From contig JAMXDE010000008.1 of NCBI GenBank assembly GCA_026770025.1, forward strand, positions 496,001-560,000: a stretch of DNA of 64,000 nt. Reading direction: 5' to 3'. Shown piece after piece: positions 1 to 10,457 of this stretch. Each line of letters begins with the position of its first letter. The stretch's first letter is position 1. The notes below the pieces were generated by a model. The model did not search any database and was not told the origin of the DNA. It saw only the letters and a list, made by a program, of their open reading frames with translations. Origin of the DNA: Craspedostauros australis (lineage: Eukaryota; Bacillariophyta; Bacillariophyceae; Mastogloiales; Achnanthaceae). The position numbers were made by a program, and so were the translations under genes.

Positions 1-1195
1 TGTGGACAGGGCGAGGAGCAGCAACCAATCAAGGCAAACGCCGAAGTCCTCATGATCACCGTCCCATCCATTGAGACACTGATCGACGAAGAAATTCAAC
101 ATCAGCACGTGAAGGATGGCACCAAAGACAGCGTGGCCCCTATGTAAGTAACTGTCTCTCTTCCCAACCTTCAACCAAAACACATCCAATACACTTACAA
201 CAGCTGATCCTTGTTTCCAACGAGTTTAGCTTCTGGCACCTCAAGCTTGCTCTTGAAGCAGAGTCGGTTCGCAAACATCTCACAGAGGACACCATGATAG
301 ATGCATTGTTATTCCCCCATCAACACAACTGCTTGGTGTTGAAGGATGCAGCAATGAGAATGGCATCTGAATATGAAGAAGATATGTTCACTCATCCAGA
401 TTTCAGTAATAGAGCCCAAACGTAATGGCTGTTGTCTTGTTGGCTGTTCTTTAGCTGTAGGCAGAGGCTTGACTGGCAAGCGGTCCGAACGTGAGTCTTC
501 TGTTCCACAAGTAGTCAATTGAGAATACTGGTAGATGGTGAAGAAACGTGCGGATTATGAGATTAGTGCTATGGTTCTTCTCTTCGAGGGGAATCTCCTG
601 TGATGTCCTGTATGACAATGCGTGTGGGTTGTGTAGCCCAAGTACCGTGGGTCGAGATCCGTCGTCTGGGTTCTGTGAGAGACAATGGGCGATGATGCTC
701 GTTGTTGTGGCTTTGGTTCCATGTGTCGGCGTTTTGGCGATGGTGGGTGTCAGAAGCTTGATTATCGGAACCCCATTGGTTCCCTGACACGAATTCCGAA
801 GATCCGCTTCAATGTTCTGGATCTGTCTCCAAACGTGGGGTTCAGCGAAGTGTCTGTTCGACCTACTGGAATGCTGACAAGTCGGATGATTCGTAGTCTC
901 TCTCACTAAGGTGGTTACTAGTTTAGCTATATTATTCAGCAAGCTGATTCCACACCGTCAATTGATGATGGAGATCAAGGTGCTTCGCAGTGGGGGAGTG
1001 GAGAGTGATGGAGTTGATGGTGAGTACAGTCATATGTCCATGATGGACCTGTACAAGGTTATGGATCAGGATGAGGGTACAGCACAAGTGGATTCATACA
1101 TGGATCGGGTGACATTGGTGGACTTCGTGCGCTCTATGAGAACCAATGGATCCAACGTGATTGAGGCGGACGGAACTGCTGAGGAAGAGGAGTGA
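1..1195 (+). pseudogene. Ankyrin-BTB gene, copy A (3' part, interrupted)
   Basis: The window opens inside the BTB/POZ domain. Frame 1 reads the stretch that in copy B follows the BTB start motif DTIFLCGQ, and stops at 148-150. Relative to copy B about 115 bp are missing there. Coding resumes near 200 with a segment like the second half of a BTB domain (LILVSNEFSFWHLKLALE, then HQHNCLVLKDAAMRMA) up to 406. A 528-bp insert follows, and the frame resumes at 935 to a stop at 1193-1195 after a Glu-rich tail. Removing the insert rejoins the frame exactly. BTB domains usually mediate dimerisation or cullin-3 binding; that role is inferred from the family only. The early stop and the insert make this copy a pseudogene. 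Confidence 0.6.
407..934. mobile_element. 528-bp insertion with 5-bp TTCAG target duplication
   Basis: Copy A has 528 bp that copies B and C lack, between TTCAG at 402-406 and TTCAG at 935-939. The insert starts TAATAGAGCC and ends GCTATATTA, so the ends form a short imperfect inverted repeat. Removing the insert with one TTCAG restores the BTB reading frame. A minus-strand frame is open over about 160 codons within it, but I recognise no domain. A 5-bp duplication suits a solo LTR or a non-autonomous DNA element; the ends are not the usual TG..CA of an LTR. Confidence 0.65.
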
Positions 1196-1198
1196 AGT

Positions 1199-2387
1199 GC
1201 CACACCATGCCATACCATAACAGAAGTCTTCCACAAGTGAATGCATGACAGAATTGAGTCGACGGATAAAAATAGTCGTCAGAATAGTCATTAGGATAGA
1301 ATCTGTGTGAAAGGAACTGGAGCAACTTGAGATCCAATCATTGAATGGTGCGTCCGCCATGCCTTCACCGTCGCCTTTGGTGATGTGCACAGCATGCTGC
1401 TCCATGCAGTCCCGTATCGTTCGCAGCACGGTCTGGCTAATCCGCGAGATACGCATGGTCTTCTGTGCATGAATTGCAGATGATCCCGGTTGGTGTAAGG
1501 CACGTTGGTGTGCAGCATCAGTGGCCAATGCGACATGAAGAAGATGGTCCAGCCACCGCTGTCATCGTTGTGGTCGTCGTTGCCGATCATATGGTTTCCG
1601 CGTTCGTTGGTTTCGTTGGTGTGGAAGGAGTTGTGTGGGAAGCTATGGTGGACCTCGCGGGCATCATGCATGCCTTGTAGGAATCGAATCCAATGTGACG
1701 GAGCGGGATGTACTACGGCTGTCAGCTTGTTGGTGGTGGTGGTGCTGCAGTTCGTGCATGATGTCGCGCAGGGCACAAGCGCATGCCAACAGCTGCATGG
1801 TTTTCGATATGGCGGACCAAGATGACGAGCAATGGGAGAAGTTGCCGATGTCATTGCACACGATTTCAATAATGGTGGATCCAGTGAGACAGTGCCTCTG
1901 TCTCATCGTTTGCGGTTTGTGTTAGCGACGTATCGCTTCGAGCATCGGTATGAACAGGCGTGGCTGGTTGTGGTGCGTGCAGTGGGGACTGAGGAACATC
2001 TCCAAACTGATGGCTCTGTTGGTCTCGGGAAACGTCGCTGCGTCCGATCTTACAGATGCACCCATCCAATATGTGCTGAATCTCCGTTTCAGACAACGCA
2101 TCGGACGTTTATGTGGGTGGGCGCCGCTGCTGATGACTTGAATCCAGACCGCACCATGGGCCATGACATTTGTTGCCATGGCTGTTGGCTCTGTTGTTGG
2201 TGCTGCGATTTCCCATGTCCCAAGCCTATCTTTACTCCGGAGCAGTTGGTGTGATATCTTCCCTTCGGATGTTTCTGAGCGATGCGGCACGTTTGAGATC
2301 GCTGTTCATCACTGCTCGCCATTCATCATCAGCGTCATCATCGTTGGCATCGTCACAGTCTCTTGCAATGGTCGCCTTCGTTGATTC
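1199..2387 (-). pseudogene. Unknown minus-strand gene M1, copy A (degraded)
   Basis: The minus strand carries coding-like segments that recur in copies B and C: a part beginning MSETEIQHxLDGC, a part ending ISKTMQLLACACALRDIMHELQ followed by His/Gln runs, and a part reading AVHITKGDGEGMADAPFND. In this copy the segments lie in different frames, so it is either spliced or decayed. The Leu/Ile-rich helical look is faintly HEAT/ARM-like, but I do not recognise a family. It is convergent with the ankyrin-BTB gene. Confidence 0.35.
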
Positions 2388-2552
2388 TGGTTAGCGTGCC
2401 ATATTTTGCGCAGCTGCTTCCTGCTTGATTACTTCATTGCTTCGTTGCTTTGCTGCTTGACAGACAATGTCTCAGTGTTGGCTGATACCTCCATCAATGC
2501 AAACATAGTCATGCCGTTTCATCTTTCTTGCTCTCTCTCTCTCGCTCTCTCT

Positions 2553-3129
2553 TGTTGTGTTGATGTTGATGTTGTTTGATGAATCATGGGTGCAAAATCG
2601 AAGATTCGTTGTTTTGGATGGTGTCAAGAATTGTTGGCGCGTTTGGCGAGTACTCGTCTGTCTGCCATCCGTTGTTCATTCAACCAATGATACACACAAA
2701 CACTCACAACCAACATCACCTCTCTGTTGTCTTCATTCGACACAACTCTGTTCGACGATGGTGATGGTGATGGCGATGGCGATGGCGATGGCAACCACTC
2801 CAATGACGCCGCATCCCTTCACAATTGGTACCACCACCAACAACACAAGCACAAACAAACAGACAAGATGATGAGACATCGACATCCAAGAGGATCTGTG
2901 GGAAGGCTCGCCAGTTGCTCCATGCCTTGACCCACCCGTCGTACGACTATGAGTATTGCTATGGAACCTTCCATGAGTACGATCTACTCTGGGAGTTGCC
3001 ACAGCAAAGCGTCCAGCCTGATACTCTGTTCGAACCTTCATGAGGTCATGACAATCGAAGTTGCTGGAAGAGGACGGTGTCAGACTGATAGCGGAGAAGC
3101 AAACGGAGACCAAGCAACCGCAACAGGCC
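2553..3129. repeat. 577-bp tract identical to copy B (38904-39480)
   Basis: By eye these 577 bases match 38904-39480 without a difference, at a constant offset of 36351, while sequence just upstream differs from copy B at many sites and resembles copy C. The tract holds a run of GATGGC-type codons, a 72-codon frame (2825-3043) shared by all three copies, and the start of the Ser/Arg-rich gene. Confidence 0.8.
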
Positions 3130-5216
3130 CACACGAAATCGAAGGCGCGCAAGCCCACCAGCGTTGCCAAAGAGGCCAAAGCAGCTGCAAAATCAGGTCG
3201 TCGTGCGAGTGTCAGCACAGATACACCAAGCAGGGCCAATAGAAGCACAGCACAAGATGCGAAAGCTTCGGCTGTGAAACTATCATGTGCGAAGAGTCTG
3301 GACATGCTCGACATTCTCAACATGCAAGATCACAAGATGTCATTCAACTCCCTTGATCCCAGCAAGTTCAACAACAACAAACCGATGCCGGTGCCAATCA
3401 CCCCAGGTGGGCTCTGCTTCGCCACAGCCCCAGCACTCGGCGCAACCAGCGAATGGAGCAGCCAAGACAAGATGAAGCTTGCCCAGAGTCGGAGACGCAG
3501 GCCAAGGACACAACCGAATTCCAACGGAACGACCAGCAGCGCCAAATCGAGGAGCAAGAGTTTGGAATTCTCGAAGGATGGACACCACATGCCAGGCACA
3601 ACATACACATCAGACACAACAGGCGCGATGAGCGCAGCCAGCACCCCCGCTCTATCTCGAGTTGCGACAACGGAGACGTCACGCAGTGAGAGCCTGGAGT
3701 CACTCTCCAATCTGCCAAGTCTCTACGACAACGATGACGACAGCATCGGCGTTGCGACAAGTGCTGCTACAACGAACGTTGGGAGAAGCCCCGAGGCCCC
3801 TGTCACGCCTGGAGGTTGGAGCGCGGCATCTACACCAGCCCCCTTCAGCCGCACACATGAATAGAGACAACAGTCTTCGTCGTTGAACAAGCGCAGGTCG
3901 ACGTTGGACAGCATCCTCAAGATCAAATCATCAACATTACGTGAAGCGTCATCGACCAATCCTGCCAAATCGAAGCAATGACCATCTCTCGAATGTCGAC
4001 CATCGCAATTGGCCGACCTTGCCTTGACTGAAGTATCCGCAAAGGTGTCATCATCGTCGCTACCGTCATCATCATCACAGTCCAAATCCAAACTCAATCT
4101 TCAACAGTTCGAACACGAACGCGAACATGGAGGTGTCTCGGCCATACACCTCAAGCCCCATCCAGTCCTGGAGCCATGAGTTTGGGAATCGAATTGAAAT
4201 CGAGCAAGAAGGACCAGGTGGCTCCTTCTCACAACAGATCCGCACACAGTTCGTTGCGCCCAAGTGAAGACTCAAAGCAACGACGTTCACACGGACGAAG
4301 CACGGGTGTTCTACGTGATGAGAAGCGATCAAGGAAAGGATCTCCAAGGTGCTTGGCAATGGGCCCCAACATCACCACTCCAGCAAAACAAGAGACGTGT
4401 CATCACCATTGATATTACCATCGAGATCACCGTCGCCACGGCATCGGCGGAGAAGCACACAACACACCAGTGGCAAGCTGCACTCGACATCGTCAAGATC
4501 AAAGAGTGTGGAGCGTTCACCATCATTGCGTCATCGTCGTGACGGAGCAATTCACACTTCCTCCTCTGGAAGAAGCTGCCGCTCCCCATCGGTGCAGAGT
4601 CGTCGAAGCCTGTCCGATCGCGATCACAGAAGACTGCGCAAGTATCGATGGACTCATCACCATAATCGCGGCGACAACGAACATCTGGCAGTTCGGATGA
4701 TATGAACGCAGCCTCGCGTTCACGCCAATCCAACTCAAATGCGCACTCCACCGGTACTGGTTTGCACCAACGCAAGGGCTCACCTTCCCGAACGCATGCC
4801 CAAGGAAGTTCGCGAAGACCAAATCAACGTGGCCATAGCCAATCGACACCATGTGGCGAAGATCAACGAAGGAAGTTCTACGATGAACGATCATCATCGG
4901 CGCGACAACGAAGCAGATCAAGAGGATATCGAAATTGCAGTGTCGAACAGCACAGCGATGAGAGAGATGAGAATGGACGACATGGCAAAGAACAACATGG
5001 CCAACAACAGCAAGGCAACAAACGTTCGTCATCACGCGGGGCCCTTCAATCAAATTGTTGTGGACGAAGCAGATCATCGACTCGCGATGCTGTCTACCAT
5101 GAGAAGCTGTCCGGCACAAAGCCACTGCAACTCATATCAAAGAAAGCAGTCAGGAACAAGAGCGCGTCTCAGTGCCGCCATCCCTTGATGAATGGTACCA
5201 AAACTCCCACCCAGTG
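2949..5216 (+). pseudogene. Ser/Arg-rich low-complexity gene (RS), copy A
   Basis: The best frame runs 3061-3864 and encodes about 267 Ser/Thr/Lys-rich residues, including CAKSLDMLDILNMQDHKMSF and the repeated motif P-x-TPGG. It follows an in-frame TGA with no early ATG, so the start is probably an upstream exon; ATG 2949 opens a 38-residue Ser-rich frame in another phase. The stop at 3862-3864 is shared by all three copies. Beyond it the sequence still codes for Ser/Arg-rich stretches with RS-domain character (SRSKSVERSPS, RSRRSLSDRDHRR) in shifting frames to 5216. RS domains are known from splicing-related proteins; no RNA-binding domain is visible, so function is open. Confidence 0.4.
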
Positions 5217-6537
5217 ATGCATCACGACATGATGGGATGGAATGAGATGGATGGGCCGCTCCGTACTCGTATCATACTCATAGAGGTATGGTAGATCCAC
5301 ATCCCTGCAATGTAATACACCTACGAATGGATTGTAATGTTCTATGATATGTAGGATTGGAACAGTACCATAAGCACTATATCTGCTGGTGCAATAGAAC
5401 ACCGTGATGAAGTCACTGGATGTGTCAAGAGATTGAAGGGCTGGATACTGCTCCCACGCTGCCTCCGCCTTGTCTATGACTGCTCTGGTCCGCTCTCTAC
5501 GATACATACGCACACACGGATGTTGCTGATGTCATTCACAAACAGATTGGACATCTGTGGTTCCATCCACACTCCGCCATCAGCATCGTTGTTGGTTCGT
5601 TGCTCAGACAAAGGACGCATGGCAGCAGCATTTTCACAAGCCGTACGGTCGTCACCATGCCACCGGATTCGTACACAGAGCACTCCACTCCAAGTCACAC
5701 TGCCAAGCAGATTGGAAGCAACAGTGCCAATGCCAGCCGATCCAAGTTGCTGGAAGAGGCGATCTACGAAGAGCACATGGCGAACAAGGCAGAGAGAAAT
5801 GGTGAGAAGCCGCGAGGAGCATGGTTGCTGTGCGGTTCCATCGACCGTCCCGTATCATGCTATTGTCCTCATCTCTCCATGAGTTGCACTCCACCATTGT
5901 GCCAACACTGCAGTCGAGACCCTTTCCAAGTCCCAGGAGGAGCAATCACTCATTGTTGGAGTAACAAATGCAGGGATCACCATCCATTCCAATCTTCGAA
6001 GCGAGCAGTGCCAGCGTGGTGGAAAGACAAGAACCGACGAGCCAGCGCAGTCCAAACATCCAGAGTGCTTGACGAGCAACAGAAGAAACCAACGAATCAA
6101 CCAACCAACAAGCAACCCCATGCAGAGTGCGAGTGCCGTATTGCGGATCATGGCTGACACAGAGTTTTCGTATGGCACAAGAAGCACACGGCCAGCAATC
6201 CATGGCCCATGAGCACCGTATCTCCACATGTCCTCCTTCGTGGTGCTCCCAACTTCGTTGATGAGACGGATGTTCCTGTCGATCACCTCGGTTGAGCATC
6301 GATGCTCTGGAAGTCATGAGCCAAGACGGCGGTGCTTCTGCCTGTGGATAGAACGCGCATGGTGTTGTGTGTTGGTGGTCCGTGTGGCAGGAACAGTGGA
6401 GGCGGCACGGTATCGCTCCGCCTGATGCTTGCTGAATGTGTCAACTCATCCCCAATACGCAATGTGGTGTTGGTTGGATGTTGAGGACTCTTGTTGCCTG
6501 TGCGGATGGTGATGCTTGCAATGTGGTGGGATGGCAA
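5169..6537 (-). pseudogene. Unknown minus-strand gene M2, copy A (degraded)
   Basis: Minus-strand segments conserved with copies B and C include 5169-5513 (114 codons; MYRRERTRAVIDKAEAAWEQYPALQSL), a GSVTWSGxLCVR segment near 5690, and a segment near 6250 reading INEVGSTTKEDMW and HGPWIAGRVLL. They are in different frames. The 5' end equivalent to MSQITKEDQ of copy B is missing. I do not recognise the protein. Just beyond its 5' flank lies the copia-1 insertion. Confidence 0.35.
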
Positions 6538-6939
6538 CTAGTCAAATCCAAATGAGATGTGTCACGACCAACAAAGGCAACCAACAGAGGCAGTCACATT
6601 GGTGGCTTCATCGTTGTTCGAGGCATTGGTTCGAACCTCAAGTTGGTGCTTGTGATGGCAGGCGGACAAGGGTCGGTGGTCTTGCAGATGCCACGATGAC
6701 GCAAGCAAGCGTGGGCCATGGTGCACATGGTGGTGGTGGCGGCGGTGGTGGCGACGATGAAAGCTGTCTGTGTTTCCGAAGACTTTGACGTTGTTTGCTT
6801 CGGATTGGTGTTGCGTTGATTGTGGCCAAACGAGAACTCTGTTGTGGTGCTTCTTTCTTGTTGTTGGTCGCACGCATTTTCGTGATGGATGGGAACAGAA
6901 AGATCCAATCCGCGCGAACCAGACACTTTTGATCAAGAG

Positions 6940-7109
6940 TGACAATTCTCACAGAATTCTTTACTTCTTACTTCTCTACTAATCCCATTAGTCAAATACT
7001 GGTCGGGGGCTGTCTTCGGACAGCACTCACAAATAAACAACAAGAGCTCCGACCAGGGCACGAAACAACGGGCCAATACGTCTTTCGTAGTTACTTGCAC
7101 TGTTTGACA
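6940..7109 (+). repeat. Copia-1 5' LTR
   Basis: The 170-bp repeat starts TGACAATTCT and ends CTGTTTGACA, and matches 35110-35279 at every base I compared. It has the usual TG..CA ends. AATAAA at 7032-7037 could act as a poly(A) signal in the 3' copy. Confidence 0.93.
6999..7056 (+). promoter_or_regulatory. Two-tier hairpin in the LTR enclosing AATAAA
   Basis: An 8-bp outer stem, CTGGTCGG (6999-7006) with CCGACCAG (7049-7056), encloses a perfect 6-bp inner stem GCTGTC/GACAGC closed by a TTCG loop (7009-7024). In RNA this is the very stable cUUCGg tetraloop. AATAAA (7032-7037) lies in the outer loop. The same structure is present at 35169-35226. A role in polyadenylation control or packaging is inference. 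Confidence 0.55.
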
Positions 7110-7122
7110 GATTAAGAGTCGT
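7110..7122 (+). other. Putative primer-binding site (half-tRNA-Lys type)
   Basis: The bases directly after the 5' LTR are GATTAAGAGTCG. Their complement CGACTCTTAATC contains CTCTTAA, the usual anticodon loop of tRNA-Lys(CUU). Copia of Drosophila and Ty5 of yeast are primed by a half tRNA cut in the anticodon loop, so the position fits, but pairing beyond about 12 bases is imperfect. Confidence 0.45.
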
Positions 7123-7185
7123 GCTTACCAACACTGAGCAACACCCAACACCACACCACCTTTTACCATTTTACGAGTTATCACC

Positions 7186-8583
7186 ATGGACCGGCCAACC
7201 AACATCAACACCTTCAACAAGATCATCCAAGAACTGGTTCAGCTCGATGACGACGAGATGGCGTTCATCGGCGAGAAACTCGGAAGAATCGATCGTGTCA
7301 TCCGCAACTCGGACGTCACCATCGTGGCAGCCTTGGCGCTCTCGCCAACCCTGTCATCAATCAACATCACAAACATCCTCCGCATCTTCGCGTACGTGCG
7401 ATCCAACACCATCACCGCACGCACGGATTGGGCAGCAATCAATCTGTTCAACGAAGCGAACAACTACGTGCCACCAGAAGTCAGCACACCGGTCGCGAAC
7501 GCAGCTGCTCAAGTGCAATCGGAGATGGCGATCAGGGAGGCAGCCGCAGCAGCGGATGCCACCGACACCACGGGTCGCGAAATCACCGTTAGCTCACCGA
7601 GCCGCGCGAGACGCACCCCGCGATCACCACGAACCCCACAGACTCCATCAGGATGGAAATTCGACAAAATCAGCATGCCAGAGGCACCCGAATTCACCGG
7701 GAACAACAGCGACTGGTATGACTGGAAGATTGCATTCAAGCGACAGCTGGTCACATCCAGATACGCCGCATACCTCGACGTCGACAAGCCATCGCACTTC
7801 AGCGAGGAGATCGACGCGCAGATCTACACTGTCCTGCACACCAAGACAGAGAAGGGATGCGCGGCATTCATCATGGAAGCACATGAGCCGAACGGCCATG
7901 ATGCTTACCAAGCGCTCATACGCAACTATGAATTCGTCAACCACAAAGCTGAAACCATCGCAAAAGAAGAACAGAAGATTGCCAAGCTCCGTTATGACGG
8001 ATCAGAGCCCTTCCCAGTCTTCGTCAATGACTTCTCCAAATGCATCCGTGTCATGGAGCAGAACGGGAAGCAGATGACCGACCAGCAAAAGATCGCGAAG
8101 TTCTTTTGCAACATCACAGACGATCGCTTCACGAGCGAGATGTCCAGATTCCGCAACACGGAACAATCCTTCAACACGATCCACGAGGCGTTCATGCAAC
8201 ATGACGCACTCCTCACGAAGTCGGAAGGACACTACTCTCCCAAGCGCAACCGTCGCTACCAGCAGAAGGACACCAAGGACGACGGCAAGAGGCCACGTGA
8301 ATCCTCCAAGTGGGATCGCAAGGGCGCCGCATCGTTTCGGTTGCCGGACTCCGTCTTCCGACGCATGCCGGTGAGCACTCAAGTGCTCCTTGTCGAAGCG
8401 TCTCGTCACTTCCGCACCACTGGGAAATCCATTGATGAGGACACCCTCAAGCGCAACAAGCCAACAGAGTACGCGCGCAACCTCGAGTTGCCACTGACCC
8501 AGCGAGGGCCCAAGCGGCCTCGCACAGGCGACCACAAGACCGGACGACCCGGCACCCAAGGATCATGGAACGCTGGTTCTTGA
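7186..8583 (+). CDS. gag: Copia-1 Gag (capsid-type) protein
   Basis: This 465-codon frame begins ATG GAC CGG shortly after the primer site. Residues from about 160 (SMPEAPEFTGNNSDWYDWKIAFKRQL) to 360 look like a copia Gag core (UBN2-type capsid), with helical segments FPVFVNDFSKCIRVME and MTDQQKIAKFFCNI. The tail is Arg/Lys-rich but no CCHC zinc knuckle is visible, so nucleic-acid binding may rely on the basic tail. It ends at TGA 8581-8583. The same frame then stays open into pol, so readthrough could make Gag-Pol. Confidence 0.85.
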   Translation: MDRPTNINTFNKIIQELVQLDDDEMAFIGEKLGRIDRVIRNSDVTIVAALALSPTLSSINITNILRIFAYVRSNTITARTDWAAINLFNEANNYVPPEVSTPVANAAAQVQSEMAIREAAAAADATDTTGREITVSSPSRARRTPRSPRTPQTPSGWKFDKISMPEAPEFTGNNSDWYDWKIAFKRQLVTSRYAAYLDVDKPSHFSEEIDAQIYTVLHTKTEKGCAAFIMEAHEPNGHDAYQALIRNYEFVNHKAETIAKEEQKIAKLRYDGSEPFPVFVNDFSKCIRVMEQNGKQMTDQQKIAKFFCNITDDRFTSEMSRFRNTEQSFNTIHEAFMQHDALLTKSEGHYSPKRNRRYQQKDTKDDGKRPRESSKWDRKGAASFRLPDSVFRRMPVSTQVLLVEASRHFRTTGKSIDEDTLKRNKPTEYARNLELPLTQRGPKRPRTGDHKTGRPGTQGSWNAGS

Positions 8584-9040
8584 CAATCAAAGACGGGCAC
8601 AACTCGCCGTCAGTCGGAGATTGTCATCCACCTCAAACCCCGCGACTGTAGGGGGGCGAGCGTGACGACCGCAGCGGGGGTGCCCGGACGTGCACGTCCG
8701 GAGGTACCACAAGAGTCCCGTCCGTGCACAACCCACCCGACAGTGGAGCACTACATCCGAAGGGCAAGAGCAACCAACAATAGCCAAGGCTTTATCATCC
8801 TAGACTCAGGGGCGGACGGAGACATCGTTCATGCGTCGGGCTGGGAGGTGACTCACACACACCAACAAGAGTTTCGCGCCCGAGGGGCGACGATCAACTC
8901 ACCAATCGAGACATTCCAGATAGTCGACGCGGTGGCAGCATACGAGCCCCCATCAGGCGGCGTGATCCTCATACAAGCAAACTACGTGGCTCTCGACAAG
9001 CATCCACAGCAGACGGAATCACTGTTTAACACACATCATA
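8584..9040 (+). pseudogene. pol: Copia-1 pol, first segment (protease)
   Basis: The frame follows gag in phase after the TGA. It carries an aspartic protease motif, GFIILDSGADGDIVHASG, near 8791-8847, with the DSG triad typical of retroelement proteases. It is cut at 9040 by the mariner-like element. Removing that element with one TA joins the frame at 9040 to 23105 in phase. The first ATG after gag is internal, so expression probably needs readthrough of TGA 8581. Confidence 0.8.
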
Positions 9041-9094
9041 CCTTCCACCTCACTCACTCGGCAAAGCAATAGCACTAGTTGTAGAGTTTTTTGC
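9041..9094 (+). repeat. Left terminal inverted repeat of mariner-like element
   Basis: It pairs with 23050-23102. The outer 25 bases match exactly. Mismatches are confined to the GGCAAAGCAATAG / GGCAAACCGATAG stretch and a T-run length difference near the inner edge. The TA target duplication lies directly outside. Confidence 0.88.
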
Positions 9095-10457
9095 CCTCCA
9101 ACGTGGGATTAGTCGTGTTGCGTAGTCCAGTCTAGAGCAAAAATGCAATCCATCCCAAAAAGTGCTTATGATGCTATATCACAACACCCCATCATTCACA
9201 ATTAAAACTAAATGTACCATGTGAACAAACAACTTGCGATGTATAGGAATATTGAACTTAAATTAAAATTAACTTCAAATTTAACAGCATTTTTGTTGAT
9301 AACGTGGGATTGTGCACGCCACAAAACTCTGGATGGCACCATGGTGCCATCACTTTGCCATCCAAGATGATGCCCATAACCGTCTCGTTTCGACCACCTG
9401 CGTGTCTCATTGTCTCCATATACCCCATATGTATCCATCTCTGCCAAGCATGCACCGTCAGATCTCCCTTCAACACATGTTGGCAGCCCATACCTGAAAT
9501 CCAACATTTTTGAAAATGAAGGACAGTCCGAAGCCAGCTGCTTCATCTGATCATATCTCCCTCTCACATCCATCTCTGTTCCCCCCACGCAGCACACCTC
9601 GATCCCTGATTCACTGGGGACACGTTGATGCATCCCAAAATGCCTCAAGATGGATCTCCAATTTTTTATCCATCCTGACGCTGATGCCATTGTCAGTTTT
9701 TCTTCGTGTCGAAAAAATGCGACTGCAGCATTTGGTTGGTTTCAACCTCTTCCCCTCAATGTAATCGATCCCCACTTCTCCAAACCCATTCCTGACTTGA
9801 TGATTAACACATCTTGTATGGGTGGGTTGGCGGTGTGGTGGATGTTCACATGCGCCACCACACCAGCAAAGCCACGTGATGGGTGCTTTGTCACCACCCA
9901 AAAAACTCTTGCACTCCACTTGTTCCTTCTCTTGACACCTTCCAGGCAGTCTTTCAGCCTCAAACTTCGTAGAACCCTTCATCTTGATCCCCTTGATGCG
10001 TCTTGCCCATCCATGTTTGTCGAAATGGCTTGTATCGTCCACACACAGCCCGTACCCAACGTGCATGGTTGACGCTTTTTTGCGCGTTTTGCTCGTTTCG
10101 CTATCGCTGATTCAAATGAACCGCTCTGACAGCGCCCTCTTGCCCATCCACCAAACTTTCCATGGCGGTTCCGTTGATGTGCTTGGATTTGGTATCGGAC
10201 TGGTGGTTGATGCAGTGCCGTCCATGTCTTTTTGGCGGTTCTCACAGAGTGTTGTTTTGTTTCCCCATTGTCGTGTTGTTGTGTTTCTTTTCTTGGTGAC
10301 GGTCTTTTCTTGCTGTTGGGGTTTGGGAAATTAAAACAGAATTCCAACGAATGCCTCCAAACCTTTGCTACAAATCCCGAGTCTGGTGAGTCCACTGTTG
10401 GTTTCTGTGAAAGCCAAGACATGGGAAACACTCGGAAAAAATAGTGCATTCTAACTA
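9095..10457. other. Left arm of the mariner-like element, no gene recognised
   Basis: About 1.36 kb between the left inverted repeat and the LINE fragment. Minus-strand frames at 9208-9690, 9611-10066 and 9979-10449 are open for 150-160 codons each and overlap in different phases. None shows a motif I recognise. They may be remains of a second transposon gene or chance open frames. Confidence 0.4.

Noticed and set aside
142-203. GTAAGT..CAACAG in copies A and C as a short intron of the BTB gene
   Set aside because: Joining the flanks gives an immediate stop, and copy B has unrelated coding sequence there; a deletion explains it better.
2733-3323. A 196-codon minus-strand frame over the conserved block, with hydrophobic stretches, present in copies A and B
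   Set aside because: It is the antisense of GATGGC-type and Ser/Lys-rich coding sequence; the hydrophobic runs follow from that composition, and copy C breaks it.
6940-7109. Copia-1 LTR as a solo promoter element of the host gene M2
   Set aside because: Paired LTRs, target duplication and internal domains show it belongs to a full retrotransposon.
7121-8077. A 318-codon plus-strand frame overlapping copia-1 gag
   Set aside because: It lies in another phase of gag, is Ser/Arg/His-rich low complexity, and is typical of a shadow frame.
9208-10449. Minus-strand frames in the left arm of the mariner element as a second transposase (piggyBac-like)
   Set aside because: No catalytic motif or ordered similarity could be found, and the frames overlap in three phases.
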